Of a DNA stretch of 64,000 nucleotides, positions 1-11,682 are shown piece after piece (the stretch's first letter is position 1; each line of letters starts with the position of its first letter). The DNA comes from Girardinichthys multiradiatus (Eukaryota; Chordata; Actinopteri; Cyprinodontiformes; Goodeidae): the NCBI RefSeq assembly GCF_021462225.1, contig NC_061812.1, positions 43,197,363 through 43,261,362 on the forward strand. Direction: 5' to 3'. The position numbers and the translations under genes are program-made. Under the pieces are notes generated by a model that saw nothing but the letters and a program-made list of their open reading frames with translations, was not told the DNA's origin and did no database searches.

Positions 1-2710
1 AATGCTGCAGGCAGCTGGATTTGGACTTAAGCTGATTTTTCTCCAGTACATTTCTCCAATACATTCTGCTTGACATTGTTTCAGGTGAGTAATGCAGGTA
101 AGTGCAGTGCAACCTTTGTACCTTACAGCTGTTGAAAAATACATACATGGTCTTTGAGATGAATAACCATAAGCATCAATGTTCATAACATCTAATAAAA
201 AAACTGATTAGAGTAAAAATTGTTATCTCCATGCACAATCGGGTCCAGGTGGTTGGTTCCTGAATCACCTGGGTTCCAATCTTTGTACATGCTCGTACCA
301 TGCATGTTAATTTAGAAACAAAGTATGGGGAAATCTGCTACTTTGCAATCTAGATCATGTATCTCTTAAGGACTACAAGGGAACAAAAACTATGCTGATT
401 TACTGGTAAGAAAAAATTTTATTCTTTCTTTTCAGTTTTTTTATTATTCTCTTCCGAGTTACCAGTTTACAAAACTGACTCAAGTGATCCAACTGAAACA
501 GATCACTTGAGTGAGTGACTCAGAATAACCCAAATCTATGAAACTAACCTCTACATGTTTTCCTCTAAGAAACACCTTAATGAATTAAAGGCAAGTCTTG
601 TTTCAAGAAGACAGAATATTACTTTGGATCTGGCCTCAGTGACTGTTAGCTCAACTGTCTGGTTAGGACTTTCACTGAAGATAAGAATCTCTGATATCTA
701 CTCCAATAAATTCTGCTTAAAGTAATAGAAAGTATACCTTTAAAATAAAATGTGTATTACTTTATTTGTATTGATTTACAATGCAAATGTGTTTACAGTT
801 AAAATATTTAACGGTAAAAACATTTACTGTTGTTAATATTTGAACACATAATGTCAACTTATGCTGTCTTGCAATTTCAGTTCTTTGTTGTGGCAGAACG
901 TAGAGCTGGAGATTCTAACTCGGGTTGCATTTAAGTGGCAAAAATACAAAACTTCAGACTCAATTTTGACTTGTGGCCTAAAGACTTGAGACTTTACTTG
1001 AAAACAATAACTTGTGGACCTCTGTGGACATAGTGGGAGCTGTATCACCTTTTTAAAATGCTCAAACATCACGTTGTGTTTAAAAAGATTTAGCTAGTTT
1101 GTAGAGCCAATCGGCTTTCTAGCTAGCAGAAGTAGCCACATAAGGTTTTACCGACATTATTCACCTTATCCTGTTAGTCTGCCTTGTTGACAAATAACCT
1201 CCAATCAAGACCTTTGCTTTTGCCATTTTCAATAAAGAGGGTCACTAAGGCTCTTCATCTGCAAACTTGCAGGAGTATGAAACTTCAGTTAATAGTTCAA
1301 TGTTTTGATTGTCAGCTGTCAGCTAAACCTGCTGCAAGGAAGGAGAGGAGCTTAGCATCTGTGTGGCTGTAGTGCTGTTATGCAAAGTTTTGTGCTAACT
1401 TGGGAAAGATACTAATTGTTCAGCTTTTAACTATTTCGAAGCAAATATTTGTTTTCTTAGTACTGAATATTGATTATCTTGACACCCTGCAGTCTACCAA
1501 GTATGGCATCCATGCAGTCCTTTGCAGCTGTGAATTAACACACAGTGATAATAAAATGATAATTGTAATTTGTTATATTATGCCGCTCTACTAAAGCTGT
1601 TATGCTTTGTAACTGAATAAATAGACATTATTTTATACATAGACAGAGTTTTGTCATTTCATAAAAAAGCTAAATTCAGTCTTCTAAGTAAACAAAAGAG
1701 AAAATGGCAGCCATATTAATAGAACATCTGGCAGCTTTCCAGCAAATTTAAACTCTCTAGTTAATCTTTTAAAGACATTAAATATCCAGACTACCATGTT
1801 GTGTATTAAAGATATACAGTACATAAAACCTAATTTACGTTTAGACAAACCGAGTAAAACCCTTTAAAAGTGCAAGGAAAATGTTCTATTCACAGCCATA
1901 ATGAAGTTGGTGACCATGCAGCAGAAGCTGAACTCATCAACCTTCTCAGTTAATCCCAAATGTTGGTGAGCTTTTGTTTTGCTGTCGTGTCTCAAAGTGT
2001 TTGTCTCTTCTCTGTGTGCCGTCTACATTTCCTTCCTGTTCTTTGTTCTTCCACTAAACATATCTTTAAGGCACCCTGGGTATCGCAACGGGACGTGCTC
2101 TCACCCTACAGCAACGCTTCGTATCAGTTTTATCCCCTCAAAGTATGCTGTTTAAGCTCTGAAGCATCGGTTTGTGGTTATTGTTGTTTTGTTTCTTGGT
2201 TTTGAAGTTGGGAGGCATATTGAATGCAAGTGTTTCCACAAGAGAAACACACACACACACTGAGACACCTGTAATACTGCCAGCAGAGCTTGCAGGATAT
2301 TGTATAGTGAAGCTGTTTAGGAATGAAAACATCTCTGATCGACTTGCTGGTTGTGACACAGTACTTTATAGTTCAGTACTTAGTCTGTGCTTCCCTCTTT
2401 CTTTCATTGCATGCTGGCTTTAATACTGCACCTCCCTCCATATATTGAAACAAGTTCCATATTAGTGATTGCAGGTTAGTTGGGGGTCAAAGGTCTGATC
2501 AGAACCAGGTGTTGTTAACATTATGTGTACATTTTTTACGTCAGTATTTGTGGAGATCAATCCTTGCAGTGACCCACTGGTGTGCACTCAGGAAGCACTA
2601 TTCTGGTTTGTTTTTCATTCGCACATGAAAACAGCACATTTACTTGCACTGAAGTAACTGCATAATGCTGAAGCAACAAGCATCAACTGTTGATTTTGCC
2701 TGATCTACTA
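1..2710. other. unique AT-rich DNA, no gene seen
   Basis: No frame above about 85 codons and none with a recognisable domain. A small inverted repeat lies at 478-489 and 501-512 (ACTCAAGTGATC against its complement), and a short AC run near 2250. I see no transposon ends here. Confidence 0.6.
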
Positions 2711-3480
2711 CAGTGCCACACAAAAGTATCCATAACTCTTAGACTTTTCCACATTTTCTCCCAATACAACCACACATTTTCTTGTTTTTATTGAGATTTT
2801 GTGACAGACAAACAAAAAGTGTGGGGTGGATTTTTATTCAAACCACCTTCTAGTGTTTTCTGTCTCTACCAGCTTTACTCATCTAGAGATGAAAATGTTT
2901 GTCTACTGTTTTTTCCAGAATAGCTGATTATCAGTCAGATTACATGGAGAGACTCTGTGACCTGTAATTTAGACAAATAGACAAGCATTCCTACATATTT
3001 TCAGTTAGATTTATGTCTGGACTTTGACCAGGCCAATCTAAAACACCAAAATGCTTTTTAAATCATTTCTTTCCAGTTCTGGCTGAAGTGATTGTCCTAA
3101 TGGAACCTGAACCTCAGCCCCAGTCTTAAGTGTATAACATGTTTTCTTCTGGGACTGTTGTGTATTTAGCCTCATCCATCTTTCCATTAGCTCACTCTCC
3201 CTGCTGTATAAAAACATATCCCCACTGCATAATGCTGTCACCACCATGCTTTTTGTGGGGTGGTGTGTTTGTTTTCTGACACACATAAGCATTTGTATGT
3301 AGGCCAAAAAGATGTTCTTATGGTTTTCTTTCAACAATTGTTATCTTCTTGTCATTATTTCACACAGACCAGATATGTGGAGTGCATGACTAACAGTTTT
3401 CCTGTTGACAGTTTTTTCCACCTGAGCTGTGCCACTTTGTAAAGATGTTGCAACACAAAGCTGAGTATAAGGGAAACAAG
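2711..3480 (-). mobile_element. decayed Tc1-like transposon fragment
   Basis: The left end reads CAGTGCCACACAAAAG directly after a TA dinucleotide (2709-2710), the normal start of a Tc1/mariner inverted repeat. Minus-strand translation gives transposase pieces: around 3343-3425 the helix-turn-helix stretch NRKTVSHALHISGL, and at 3040-3260 a stretch with MVVTAL and ELMERWM resembling the middle of fish Tc1 transposases. Frames are broken, the segment holding the second D and E of the catalytic triad is deleted, and no right inverted repeat was found. A dead, partial copy. Confidence 0.8.
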
Positions 3481-5918
3481 AAAGAGTGTTCATGTGCAAA
3501 ATGTCTGAGCAAGAGGTCAAAGGTGTGCGTGTGTTAAGGCACATGAGCAGTGTGTCATATTGTGTACCGTTGTACAGACACAAGCGGGCCTCTTCAAAGC
3601 AGTCTCTTTCCATATGCCGATGTCTATTCAGAGGGGGTCAACTTGCAGCACAACTGTGGAATAAGTGTCTGTGTGTATATGATGGGGATTGGGGGAGGGG
3701 GGTCTCTCAGCCCATTGTCTGTCCACAGGGCCTGCGGAGAGAGCCTGCCGCTTTAAGGACATCACCGCCAGCCCCTAATATGGCAAATGAATGCATGAGC
3801 GAATACAAGGGTGAATAACTGAATGAATAACCAAAGACCATTTACATAATTGCACGTGGGATGTGTATTTTCTAACGTTTGGAGCCGATATTTGCATATT
3901 CGCACTGTATAGAAATTGTTCAGTCAATACTGAAGATCCATCATGTAAATACAACTCCTTTGAAATAACGGAAAACACGAGTTAAAAAAAAAGAAGAACT
4001 CATATAATAATCATGTTAATGATGTTTTTTGCCCCGAGAGAAGCTATCATTCCAGCCTCCAGAGCAATTACTGTCAGAATGAGCAGAGTGATCTGAAAAA
4101 ACTCTGCTGTCACATGTTTGCTCAGCAGGTAAATATAAGGCAGAACGAGGGAAAAGGAGAGGGATCTTCAGAGTGCCATATCCTTTTTTTTTCCATCTTT
4201 GTTTTTTCTTCTTCTAGGCCCGCAGCATTGATCTAAGCTCAAAAAAACCATCCATTCTAAATGTCACGGAGGTCTTTGTTTTGCACATGTGATCACAGTT
4301 TGCAAAAAGTCCCTGCAAATTGTTGCCACTGTCTTGTTGCATCATTTGAAGTGCTATTTTCCTTCATGTCGTCCTCCTTTGTGATCAAGGCAGAAATGGG
4401 GGCTCATGCACGCTAACATCTTTTCAACTATTCAAAAGCTCCACTATCACTCTGCCATCCTTTTGTTGTTGTTTGAGGCGGGATAAGAGGCCCATGTTAA
4501 CCTTCACACTGGCTGTCGGAAAAGGATTGCAGGTGGGCCCGGTGATGCTGGATGGGGGATGGGCAGACGTAGCGGTGTGTGGAAGTGAAAGAGTGGCAGA
4601 TGAAGAAAGAGATGGGGGGGGGGGAACATAGGTACCAGAGTGTTGTGGTGACCCACCTACCCTTCACCTTTTGTCTCTCTGTGTGGTGTTGTTACGAGTG
4701 CCGGAGGAGTACCTGTGAAGAGCCGGACTTTGGCCAGCAGAATGACACCCCTGCCTGGGTTTTCACCTTTTCTCCCTGCTTCCCTTCATCTTGCTGGCCT
4801 GCAGCTATGAGTGCATATTTTCCCTGTTAGAGTGGGAGTGGGGGTTTTGGTGAAGGTTTTGGATTTGAGAGCTGAGGGGATAAAAACACCTCAAAGGCCC
4901 AAATGAGGAATATGTAGCCGTGTTTGACCAGGTCATTCAGTGTTAGTTTTTAAAACAGTGTTGAGGAACTGAAAGCTTCCTCTCTCTCTGTCATTGCATG
5001 CTACCGTGGATTGGAGGTCTTTAATGCCTCATTTCACTTGTCATTCCCAAGTTTCTCTTGTTTTTCTGCCATAATTCAGTGTCTCATGAATTAATCATAA
5101 GAGTAACTGCTTTGATTTACAGGCTTTAACCTGGTAAAAATCCTTTTGACTGACTTGGCTAGGCACATACTGGGTGGCTGCTGAAAACATAAGAACATGG
5201 AGCGACAGTGGATCTCCACAGTTATATCTTTAAAATGGGGTGAGGTAGGGGGTTTGTAAATGACATGGCCTGAGGGAAGAGGGACGCACTGATCACTGCC
5301 CAGCACATTAGGCACCACTCATTCCTTCACACACAATCATCTCATCATATGCAAAACAGCAACCTTCCAGGGTGAAAAACAAAAACATCTGTATTAATGA
5401 AACCCTCGCTTTTAATGTGATTCTGAAGACAGTGCCATTTGGTTAAGATGGAAGGACGTGGTACTTAACAAAGGAATACCGTGGAGATATCTAGGAGAGA
5501 TTATGGTTAAATGTGGTTAAAAGAAAACTATTAATGTATCTCCCTTAACATTTTTATTATTTGCAATAAATGTCATTAAATTAGCTATTTTAGGGTCATA
5601 TGAACACACATTTTTATAGCAAGTGTTTCAGAACACCTTCCACTGTCTTCTTTGTAAATAAGGAGTTCAGAGGTTCATAAGACAGAATCTGCACAAACAA
5701 AAATGTTAAATTATGTTTTTAAAGAAAAACTGTGTGAAAAATGTGTGTAAAGTTTTGATATTTCAAAGTAGCTAAGTTCATCGGTCACATGGCACATGTT
5801 TTTTTAGTGTGCCATATATATTACCACATCTTAGAGGTTTTTCATGTGGGTCCAAACATGAAGAAATTTGCAAAATTGTCTAAAACGTAGAGTCCTGCCA
5901 CCCATGTTGTAACCCCTG

Positions 5919-5919
<1 letters not shown>
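3481..5919. other. unique DNA, no gene seen
   Basis: Small frames only, none recognisable. A G run sits at 4613-4622. The part from about 3720 to 4145 has even base composition and is listed separately as a possible conserved noncoding element. Confidence 0.5.
3720..4145. other. candidate conserved noncoding element
   Basis: Unlike its surroundings this stretch has no repeats or homopolymer decay and contains several octamer- and homeodomain-type words (for example ATTTGCATAT near 3891 and TTACATAATTG near 3842). This is a judgement by eye; only alignment with other fish genomes can confirm it. Confidence 0.22.

Positions 5920-5961
<42 letters not shown>
5920..5961. repeat. (AT)n microsatellite
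   Basis: About 20 uninterrupted AT units, followed by ACATAACATATATG. Confidence 0.97.
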
Positions 5962-5965
<4 letters not shown>

Positions 5966-6071
5966 ACATATATGTGTTTGTGTGCTACTGTGTAAGGATA
6001 TAGTAAGTTACTTTAGACATGAGTTGTTTTCTCGGTTCAGATTGCTACATTGTCTAAAGGTGTCCCCCCAA

Positions 6072-6262
6072 GTGGTCAAACTCTTTTTGGTGCAGAGGTA
6101 AAGTATGCGACCCATGTGGGAAGGCTGCAGTTCTTGACGCAGCTGTCGGGGGTTTGAGTCCAGGCCCGTTGAGCTTTGCTGCATGTCTTCCCTTTCTCCA
6201 CCCCACTTACTGTCAGTCAACTTTTATAAGTACAGGCCACTAACGCCAGAAAATGTAAAAGA
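6072..6262 (+). mobile_element. tRNA-derived SINE copy
   Basis: The head resembles a tRNA: an A-box-like GGTGCAGAGGTAAAG and a B-box-like GGGTTTGAGTCC about 60 bases later. It is followed by the shared body TGCTGCATGTCTTCCC, a CTCCACCCCACTTACTGTC stretch, and the end AGGCCACTAACGCC plus an A-rich tail. The same order recurs in three other copies in this window (about 25116-26935, 28690-28860, 43412-43610). It is a retroposon using RNA polymerase III promoter boxes, not a working tRNA gene. Confidence 0.85.
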
Positions 6263-6877
6263 AAAAATAACAAAGTAATGAAAAACAAAGTCTGTGGCAC
6301 CTTTGTATTCAGTTTCCTGTTCCACTATCATGAATCAGACCACTGTGTGGTCTAATGTCCATGTATCTGTCTGCTTTGGCTAGTTCTTTGGAGATGTGAT
6401 CGTCATCTATCGTCTGCACATGCCCAGGCCAATGTGGTCACCTTTGTTTGGGGATGGTTGGGAGACCAGTTCTGTTAAGGACCTTGTTGTTAGAGAACCT
6501 ATACCTCAAGGTAAGACAAAGAGTGTGTGCCTGAGGCCTCTCATGGGCTTCCTTTCTTGACCACTGTAGGTCTTCCAGGATTTATACCGTACAGCAAGAC
6601 ACTCAATAGACAGGCCCAATATACTGTGTACTGTGTACTTTTGTTCTGGTGGTAAGCTTTTGGCAAACCTCAGATTATTTTACATAACTTCTGATTTAAA
6701 ATTTTACATTTGAACTTCTATAGCTACTATTAAAGTACAATATTAACAAGAAAATGCATAATGAATATAAAAAGTAAAATTATTGGTTCCAACCACTGTA
6801 GTCTATTGAACACCAGTAAAACAAACCGATCATATCCAGATGTGAAATCACAACTAGCTGCCACTTTTGCTTGGTCC
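6263..6877. other. unique DNA, nothing seen
   Basis: No supported gene or repeat boundary in this stretch. Confidence 0.5.
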
Positions 6878-6885
6878 GTGTAAAT

Positions 6886-7098
6886 CAGTGGTGTCCAAAG
6901 TCAGTCCTCAAGGGCCAGTGTCCTGCATGTTTTGGGTGTCATACTGGTTCAGCACAACTGAACTTAATAAGGACTTAATTAGCAGGTCCCTACAGACCTT
7001 GATGAGATACTGAGGTGGTAAATCAGATGTATTACAGCAGGAACAAATCTAAAACATACAGGACACCTGCTGTCGAGGACTGGAGTTGGACACCCCTG
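6886..7098. mobile_element. hAT-type MITE, 213 bp, with target duplication
   Basis: The ends are inverted: CAGTGGTGTCCAA at the left and, at the right, TTGGACACCCCTG. The similarity of the arms runs inward for about 50 bases (CAAGGGCCAGTGTCCTGCA against its near complement). The flanking octamers GTGTAAAT (6878-6885) and GCGTAAAT (7099-7106) differ by one base, matching the 8-bp target duplication of hAT elements. There is no coding capacity, so it was moved by a transposase from elsewhere. Confidence 0.9.
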
Positions 7099-7106
7099 GC
7101 GTAAAT

Positions 7107-8516
7107 GAATAAAGGGGACCAGTGATGAATGAACCGGGACTGTTGATCAGGTGTTTTCTGCACAGTTTCACAAACTAGCAAATAGCCAGTATAATGAAAA
7201 AACAGTGTGCAAGGTATGTGAAGACCAACTTACAGTGACAATATGAATGCCATGTTAAAAGATGGAAGTTTCCAAGATGAATTATTGAACCGTAGTATAT
7301 TTAGATTAATGCTAATACCCGACGATTCCTAAACTTTTTTGTCAATAGAATTGACTTTTACTCACAAGAAAAGAAGAGCTAGACTGAGGCCTTGCAGGCT
7401 CTTTACCAGAGTTGAACATAACAGCTCCTGACAACACGCCAGACAGCAAGCAGGAAATAAGGTGGAACTTCTGCCAAAGACAAAAGCAGCAAAAGCCAAC
7501 AGTGTTCTCCTCGTTCAACCCAGCAAACATGGGCTGAGGTTGTTTACAGCAGCTGCGAGTTCTGCCACAGTTAACACATTTGTACTCCCTGAATGCTTCA
7601 TTTATTAAACCACGCCGGTGCAATTTCTTCACTTAGCTACATGCCTACCTATTTGTTCCTTTACATGACAGGAGAGAGCTTCCTGTCAGGAGTGGTTTTA
7701 TTTCCTCTCAGTATGCTTCCAGCATTCAAATGTGCTGAACACACAGAGTGCAATGGGGCGGGAGAGGAAGAGAAGGGAACGAGACTAAGCAGAGTGCTGT
7801 AAACAACGCTTTGGCTCCTTAAATAAAACATTTGTTTGTGATTGAGGCTTCGTGATGTGAACAGCATGACCTGTTTTACTGGGAGTCTCTAAACAGCCAG
7901 CTTCGTCGCCCTACCAGAAACAGATCACATCCTGCTGCCTGAAGACTCCAGGCCTATTTATATTGCATGAGAACAAATTTTTATGACATCTTGAGTGATA
8001 GATTCATACAAGGCCCAAATGTTTTCGTTTTCAGCAGAGGGCCGGTCTGAGTGACATAAATTGCTATTAATAAAAATTTTAACAATACATGGCAAATGAG
8101 TTTTTTCTGTTAACATGACTATGAGCAGGAGCAAATGGTGGCTGTTGGGGGGCTTCCAGGGAAAGGGTCGGCTGTCTGAGTCAATATTTGAAGTAAGTTG
8201 GGGAAGAAACGCAGCATGTGACGCTGCGGGTTGTGGAACAACAGGAGCGCGTGTCCTGTTAACAACTGGGAACACACAGTCAGCACGCCCAACAGTCCAC
8301 AATGGTGACAATTACTCTTTATTGTTTAAAATCCAGCTGTAAAATAAGAAAAATCAACTTTTTAAACAAGCTTCTATAGATTTGCTAACATTTCAGATTA
8401 AGAAGCACCATTGCAAAAATAAACATATTCCATCTATCTGTTTTAATAGTTATTTTAAAAAATGAAAGATTACACAAGAGACAAAAAAATTAAATGCATT
8501 TAAAATGACTAAAATT
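7107..8516. other. unique DNA, no gene seen
   Basis: Minus frames at 7342-7632 and 7958-8311 have no recognisable domain and are probably chance. The part from about 7950 to 8340 is clean and balanced in composition and could be a conserved noncoding element, on weak grounds. Confidence 0.45.
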
Positions 8517-9054
8517 TGTCACGGTTTACTTGATATCGGACCCCAGAATGCAGACGAGCAGGCAGCGTGATGGTAAGTGAAGGTTTAATTACAAAAACTC
8601 ACACTCAGCAGGAGGCAGGAGCAAAACAAACGGACAGGCAAGACAGGCATGGCATGATCAAAAAGACAAGACTTGGATTGAGAGCAAGACATGAGCATGA
8701 GAACAAGACATGAGCATGAGAGATGTTTCCGCAACGACTAACAGAACAGGTGTGAATATATGGCGTGAAAACCAGGTGGAGCAAGGAGACAGATTAACTT
8801 GAAGCAGGTGAACCGAATAAACTTAACAAAATAAAACATGACTGGAGCAAAACAGAGACTCTTGAACACAAAGTAGAAAAACATGAAGCAAAAGCATAAC
8901 CAGATCCGAAAACCAAACTTGACAAAACATGAACAAGACGACAAAACAAAAGCATGACCAGGAAAATAAACAGAAACATTATTCAAAACTTGAACAGTGA
9001 AAAACATAAGGAAAAAACCCGAAACCAAAAAACAAACAACCCCAAATCATGACA
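8517..9054 (-). repeat. 3' LTR of the LTR retroelement
   Basis: 538 bp, TGTCATGA at its start and CGTGACA at its end on the minus strand. About 315 bases of its 3' part are nearly identical to 10815-11140, with mismatches and a small indel near the break. The minus strand carries ATTAAA (near 8588) as a candidate polyadenylation signal. Confidence 0.75.
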
Positions 9055-9070
9055 GAACCACCCCCCCCTT
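9055..9070 (-). other. polypurine tract
   Basis: On the minus strand AAGGGGGGGGTGGTTC lies directly before the 3' LTR, where reverse transcription of an LTR element needs a purine primer. This fixes the element's orientation. Confidence 0.65.
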
Positions 9071-9116
9071 AAGGGCGGATACCAGACCCCCACAACAGTC
9101 CAAACAAAAAAAACAA

Positions 9117-9224
9117 CCCGACCAGGGCGGGCGGTGGGGGCCTCGGTAGGAGGACCAGAAACAAAAACAACCCGACCATGGCGGGCGGTGGGGGCCTCGG
9201 TAGGAGGGCCAAAAACAAACACAG
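9117..9224. repeat. two tandem 54-bp units
   Basis: Units starting CCCGACCAGGGCGGGCGG (9117) and CCCGACCATGGCGGGCGG (9171) are nearly identical through GGGGGCCTCGGTAGGAGG. GC-rich and internal to the LTR element. Confidence 0.85.
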
Positions 9225-9361
9225 AGTTCAGGCAGGCGACCTGGAGATCGTCCCCAGCAGGCACAGAGTTCAGGGGCGGGCGACCCGACCTGCACCAAAC
9301 ACGTGGAGGCCGACAGAAGCGTAGAGACCATGACGGCCTGCGACGGGAAACTGCAGGTAGA

Positions 9362-10812
9362 TCAGGAGGCCGACTGAGTACAGGACCTCCCAGAAACTCT
9401 GTGGAACTCCGGAGGCGTGGAGCCTGGCGAACCCTCAGAGGCTGAAGCAGAGCCTGGCGAACCTTCAGCTCTGGGTTCAAAGGCCAGAACGAGGACCAGT
9501 TCCTCACTGAACCTCTGCAGACTAGGAACAGGAGCTGAGGCGTTGACGGGATCCTCAGTGACGTGAGCAGGAGCTGTGGCATCGCCGAGACCCTCAGTGG
9601 CATGAGCAGAGGCTGAGGCGTTGCCGAGAACCTCAGTGGCGTGAGCAGAGGCGTCGCCGGGGCCCCTGATGACTTGAGCCGGGGCGTCCCTCTTACAACG
9701 TCCTCTGCGCCGTGTGGAGGGGGTCAAGGCTGACTTAGGGTCAGGCGTCATCTCAGGCTGTGGTGTGTCAAGCTGTGGACCTGACGTGGGCTGCTCTGCA
9801 GCAGCAGCTCCCTGGAGTCCTGACGTGGGCTGCTCTGCAGCAGCAGCAGCAGCAGCTCTCTGGAGTCCTGGCATGGGCTGCTCTGCAGCAGCAGCAGCTC
9901 CCTGGAGTCCTGGCATGGGCTGCTCTGCAGCAGCAGCAGCAGCTCCCTGGAGTCCTTGCGTGGGCTGCTCTGCAGCAGCAGCAGCAGTAGCTCCCTGGAG
10001 TCCTGGCATGGGCTGCTCTGCAGCAGCAGCAGCTCCCTGGAGTCCTGGCATGGGCTGCTCTGCAGCAGCAGCAGCAGCTCCCTGGAGTCCTGACGTGGGC
10101 TCCTCTGCAGCAGCAGCAGCTCCCTGGAGTCCTGCCGTGGGCTGCTCTGCCCTGGCTTGGTGTGGATGAAGGAGGATGGCAGTAAAACAACCTTACTGCC
10201 GTTTCCTACTCCATCTCTATCTGCCTTATCCTCTCCATCAGCTCAGGAGAGGAATACAGGAGACCAGTCGTCCTGAGGATCTTTATTTGGCATGCAGTGA
10301 ACCTCAAGCGCTGCTCCAGCTCGGCAGGTGTTGCTCCAGAAACCCGGGCTGGAGCGAGCGCAGACGGCATGGGCGGAGGAGCAGCGAGCATGGGAGACAG
10401 TGCTATGGCAGACGAAGATGCGGGCTCACTTGCTGCAGCGAGCCTGGCAGACAGTGCCCTGGCTGGTGAAGATGCGGGCTTACTTGCTGCAGCCCTCACA
10501 TAGGCTGGCTGAGAAACCACCTCCTCGCCAGCCGACCGGCTAGGAACCATTGCACGTCGGCGTTTCTTGCGGCAGGAGGAGGACGTGGGCCTCACTGCCG
10601 GACCAGAGTGCACAACCAGGGGAGCAGGCGGAGAACGGCAACGAAGGGGACCTGTACCCGGAACTGGAATCGCCAACCTGGATCCATCTGCGGGGCACTG
10701 ACAGCCCCGCAGAACGGCGCAATGACTTCTCCGCCTCCCGAGACAGGAAAGTAAAGATGTCCATGGAGCTAGCCTGATGCTCCTCCGCGAGGTCCGTTGT
10801 TGGCAGAAACAT
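9362..10812 (-). pseudogene. gag-like / unknown internal protein of the LTR element
   Basis: Coding reads from the 5' LTR inward on the minus strand. A start at 10812 gives MFLPTTDL then MDIFTFLSREAEKSLRR, ending at 10540 in one frame. A second frame ending at 10206 carries a basic patch (KKRRR), an alanine/proline/serine-rich linker and a conserved-looking tail with RFTACQIKILRTTGLLY and PELMERIRQIEM. A third frame (10051-9362) is open across the minisatellite, reading repeats of PMPGLQGAAAAAEQ, and ends past 9400. Three different frames are used, so the copy is probably broken. I recall similar tails from predicted fish proteins but cannot name a family. It might be a divergent capsid gene or a captured host segment. 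Confidence 0.5.
9782..10155. repeat. coding minisatellite with nested CAG runs
   Basis: Eight to nine units of about 38-48 bp, each built as GGGCTGCTCTG, then (CAG)3-6, then CTCCCTGGAGTCCTG. Unit length varies mainly through the number of CAG triplets. All length changes are multiples of three, so every frame through it stays open; on the minus strand they read as Ala runs, Cys runs or Leu runs depending on frame. Confidence 0.93.
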
Positions 10813-10814
10813 TC

Positions 10815-11150
10815 TGTCACGGTTTACTTGATATCGGACCCCAGAATGCAGACGAGCAAGCACCGTGATGGTAAGTGAAGGTTTAATTACAAAAACTCAC
10901 ACTCAGCAGGAGGCAGGAACAAAACAAACGGGCAGGTAAGACAGGCATGGCATGATCAAAAAGACAAGACTTGGATTGAGAGCAAGACATGAGCATGAGA
11001 ACAAGACATGAGCATGAGAGATGTTTCCGCGACGACTAACAGAACAGGTGTGAATATATGGCGTGAAAACCAGGTGGAGCAAGGAGACAGATTAACTTGA
11101 AGCAGGTGAACCGAATAAACTTAATTAACAGAACAAAACGTGACTGGAGC
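10815..11150 (-). repeat. 5' LTR, truncated
   Basis: Matches the inner part of 8517-8830 in the same orientation (both start TGTCACGGTTTACTTG on the plus strand). Similarity is lost just after GACTGGAGCAAA near 11150, where L2 LINE sequence begins, so about 200 bases of U3 are missing. Confidence 0.75.
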
Positions 11151-11682
11151 AAATTCACATTCCTCGAAATACTGGGCGAGGAGTAGGAGTAGCAACCATC
11201 TTTCCGTCCAATTTATTGATTAGTCCCAGAACAATCAATAGCAACAACTCTTTTGAATATTTAATCCTTAGTTTTCCTCATCCAAATTGCAAAGCACTAA
11301 AACCACTTCTGTATGTTGTTTTGTACCATCCACCAGGCCCATACTCTCAATTTTTAGATCAGTTTTTCAGAACTTTTATCTGATTTAGTGTTAAATAGAG
11401 ATAAGGTTATTATAGTGGGGGATTTTAACATTCATGTTGACACTGAAAGTGATAGCCTAAATATAGCCTTTAATGCTATCTTAGACTCAATTGGCTTTGC
11501 TCAAAACATTCACAAACCTAACCACCTTTGTCTTCATTCTCTGGACCTTGTGCTGACATATGGCATTGAGTGTAAACACATAACAATATTTTCTCATAAC
11601 CCTGTCCTGTCTGACCATTTTTTAATAACTTTTGAGTTTAATTTAACCGAGTACTCCACACCTGAAAGAACATTTCATTATA
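11151..11682 (+). pseudogene. L2 endonuclease domain fragment
   Basis: Translation shows GRGVGVATIF near 11170, then LYVVLYHPPGPYSQFL, then VIIVGDFNIHVD (near 11405) and HSLDLVLTYGI and LSDHFLITFEF. The GDFN and SDH motifs are conserved in apurinic-type endonucleases of LINEs, which nick the target to start reverse transcription. The open part runs from 11388; a stop just upstream breaks the frame, and the Tc1 insertion at 11683 ends it. Confidence 0.85.

Larger units (their letters stand above)
8517..11150 (-). mobile_element. LTR retroelement lacking pol, 5' truncated
   Basis: A sequence of about 320 bases at 8517-8830 recurs in the same orientation at 10815-11150. Read on the minus strand the right-hand copy is a 5' LTR and the left-hand copy a 3' LTR starting TGTCATGATTT and ending CCGTGACA (TG...CA). 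Immediately inside the 3' LTR is a purine run AAGGGGGGGGTGG, as expected for the plus-strand primer. The internal region is only about 1.76 kb and codes a proline/alanine-rich, gag-like frame; I see no protease, reverse transcriptase or integrase. The 5' LTR lacks its outer 200 or so bases and abuts an L2 LINE. I did not recognise a primer-binding site. Probably a non-autonomous family driven in trans. Confidence 0.7.

Noticed and set aside
6140..6160. B-box-like GGGTTTGAGTCC as a tRNA gene
   Set aside because: No cloverleaf stems, and the same unit recurs as a dispersed SINE with a shared non-tRNA body.
8983..9603. 206-codon minus frame
   Set aside because: Overlaps the LTR and GC-rich tandem repeats of the LTR element; composition-driven, and in a frame different from the gag-like segments.
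9714..10169. 151-codon plus frame rich in Ala and Cys
   Set aside because: Antisense reading of the CAG minisatellite, which is open in every frame.
8517..11150. Direct repeats considered as a segmental duplication
   Set aside because: TG...CA ends and the polypurine tract beside the left copy fit LTRs better, although the truncated 5' LTR leaves no target duplication to prove it.
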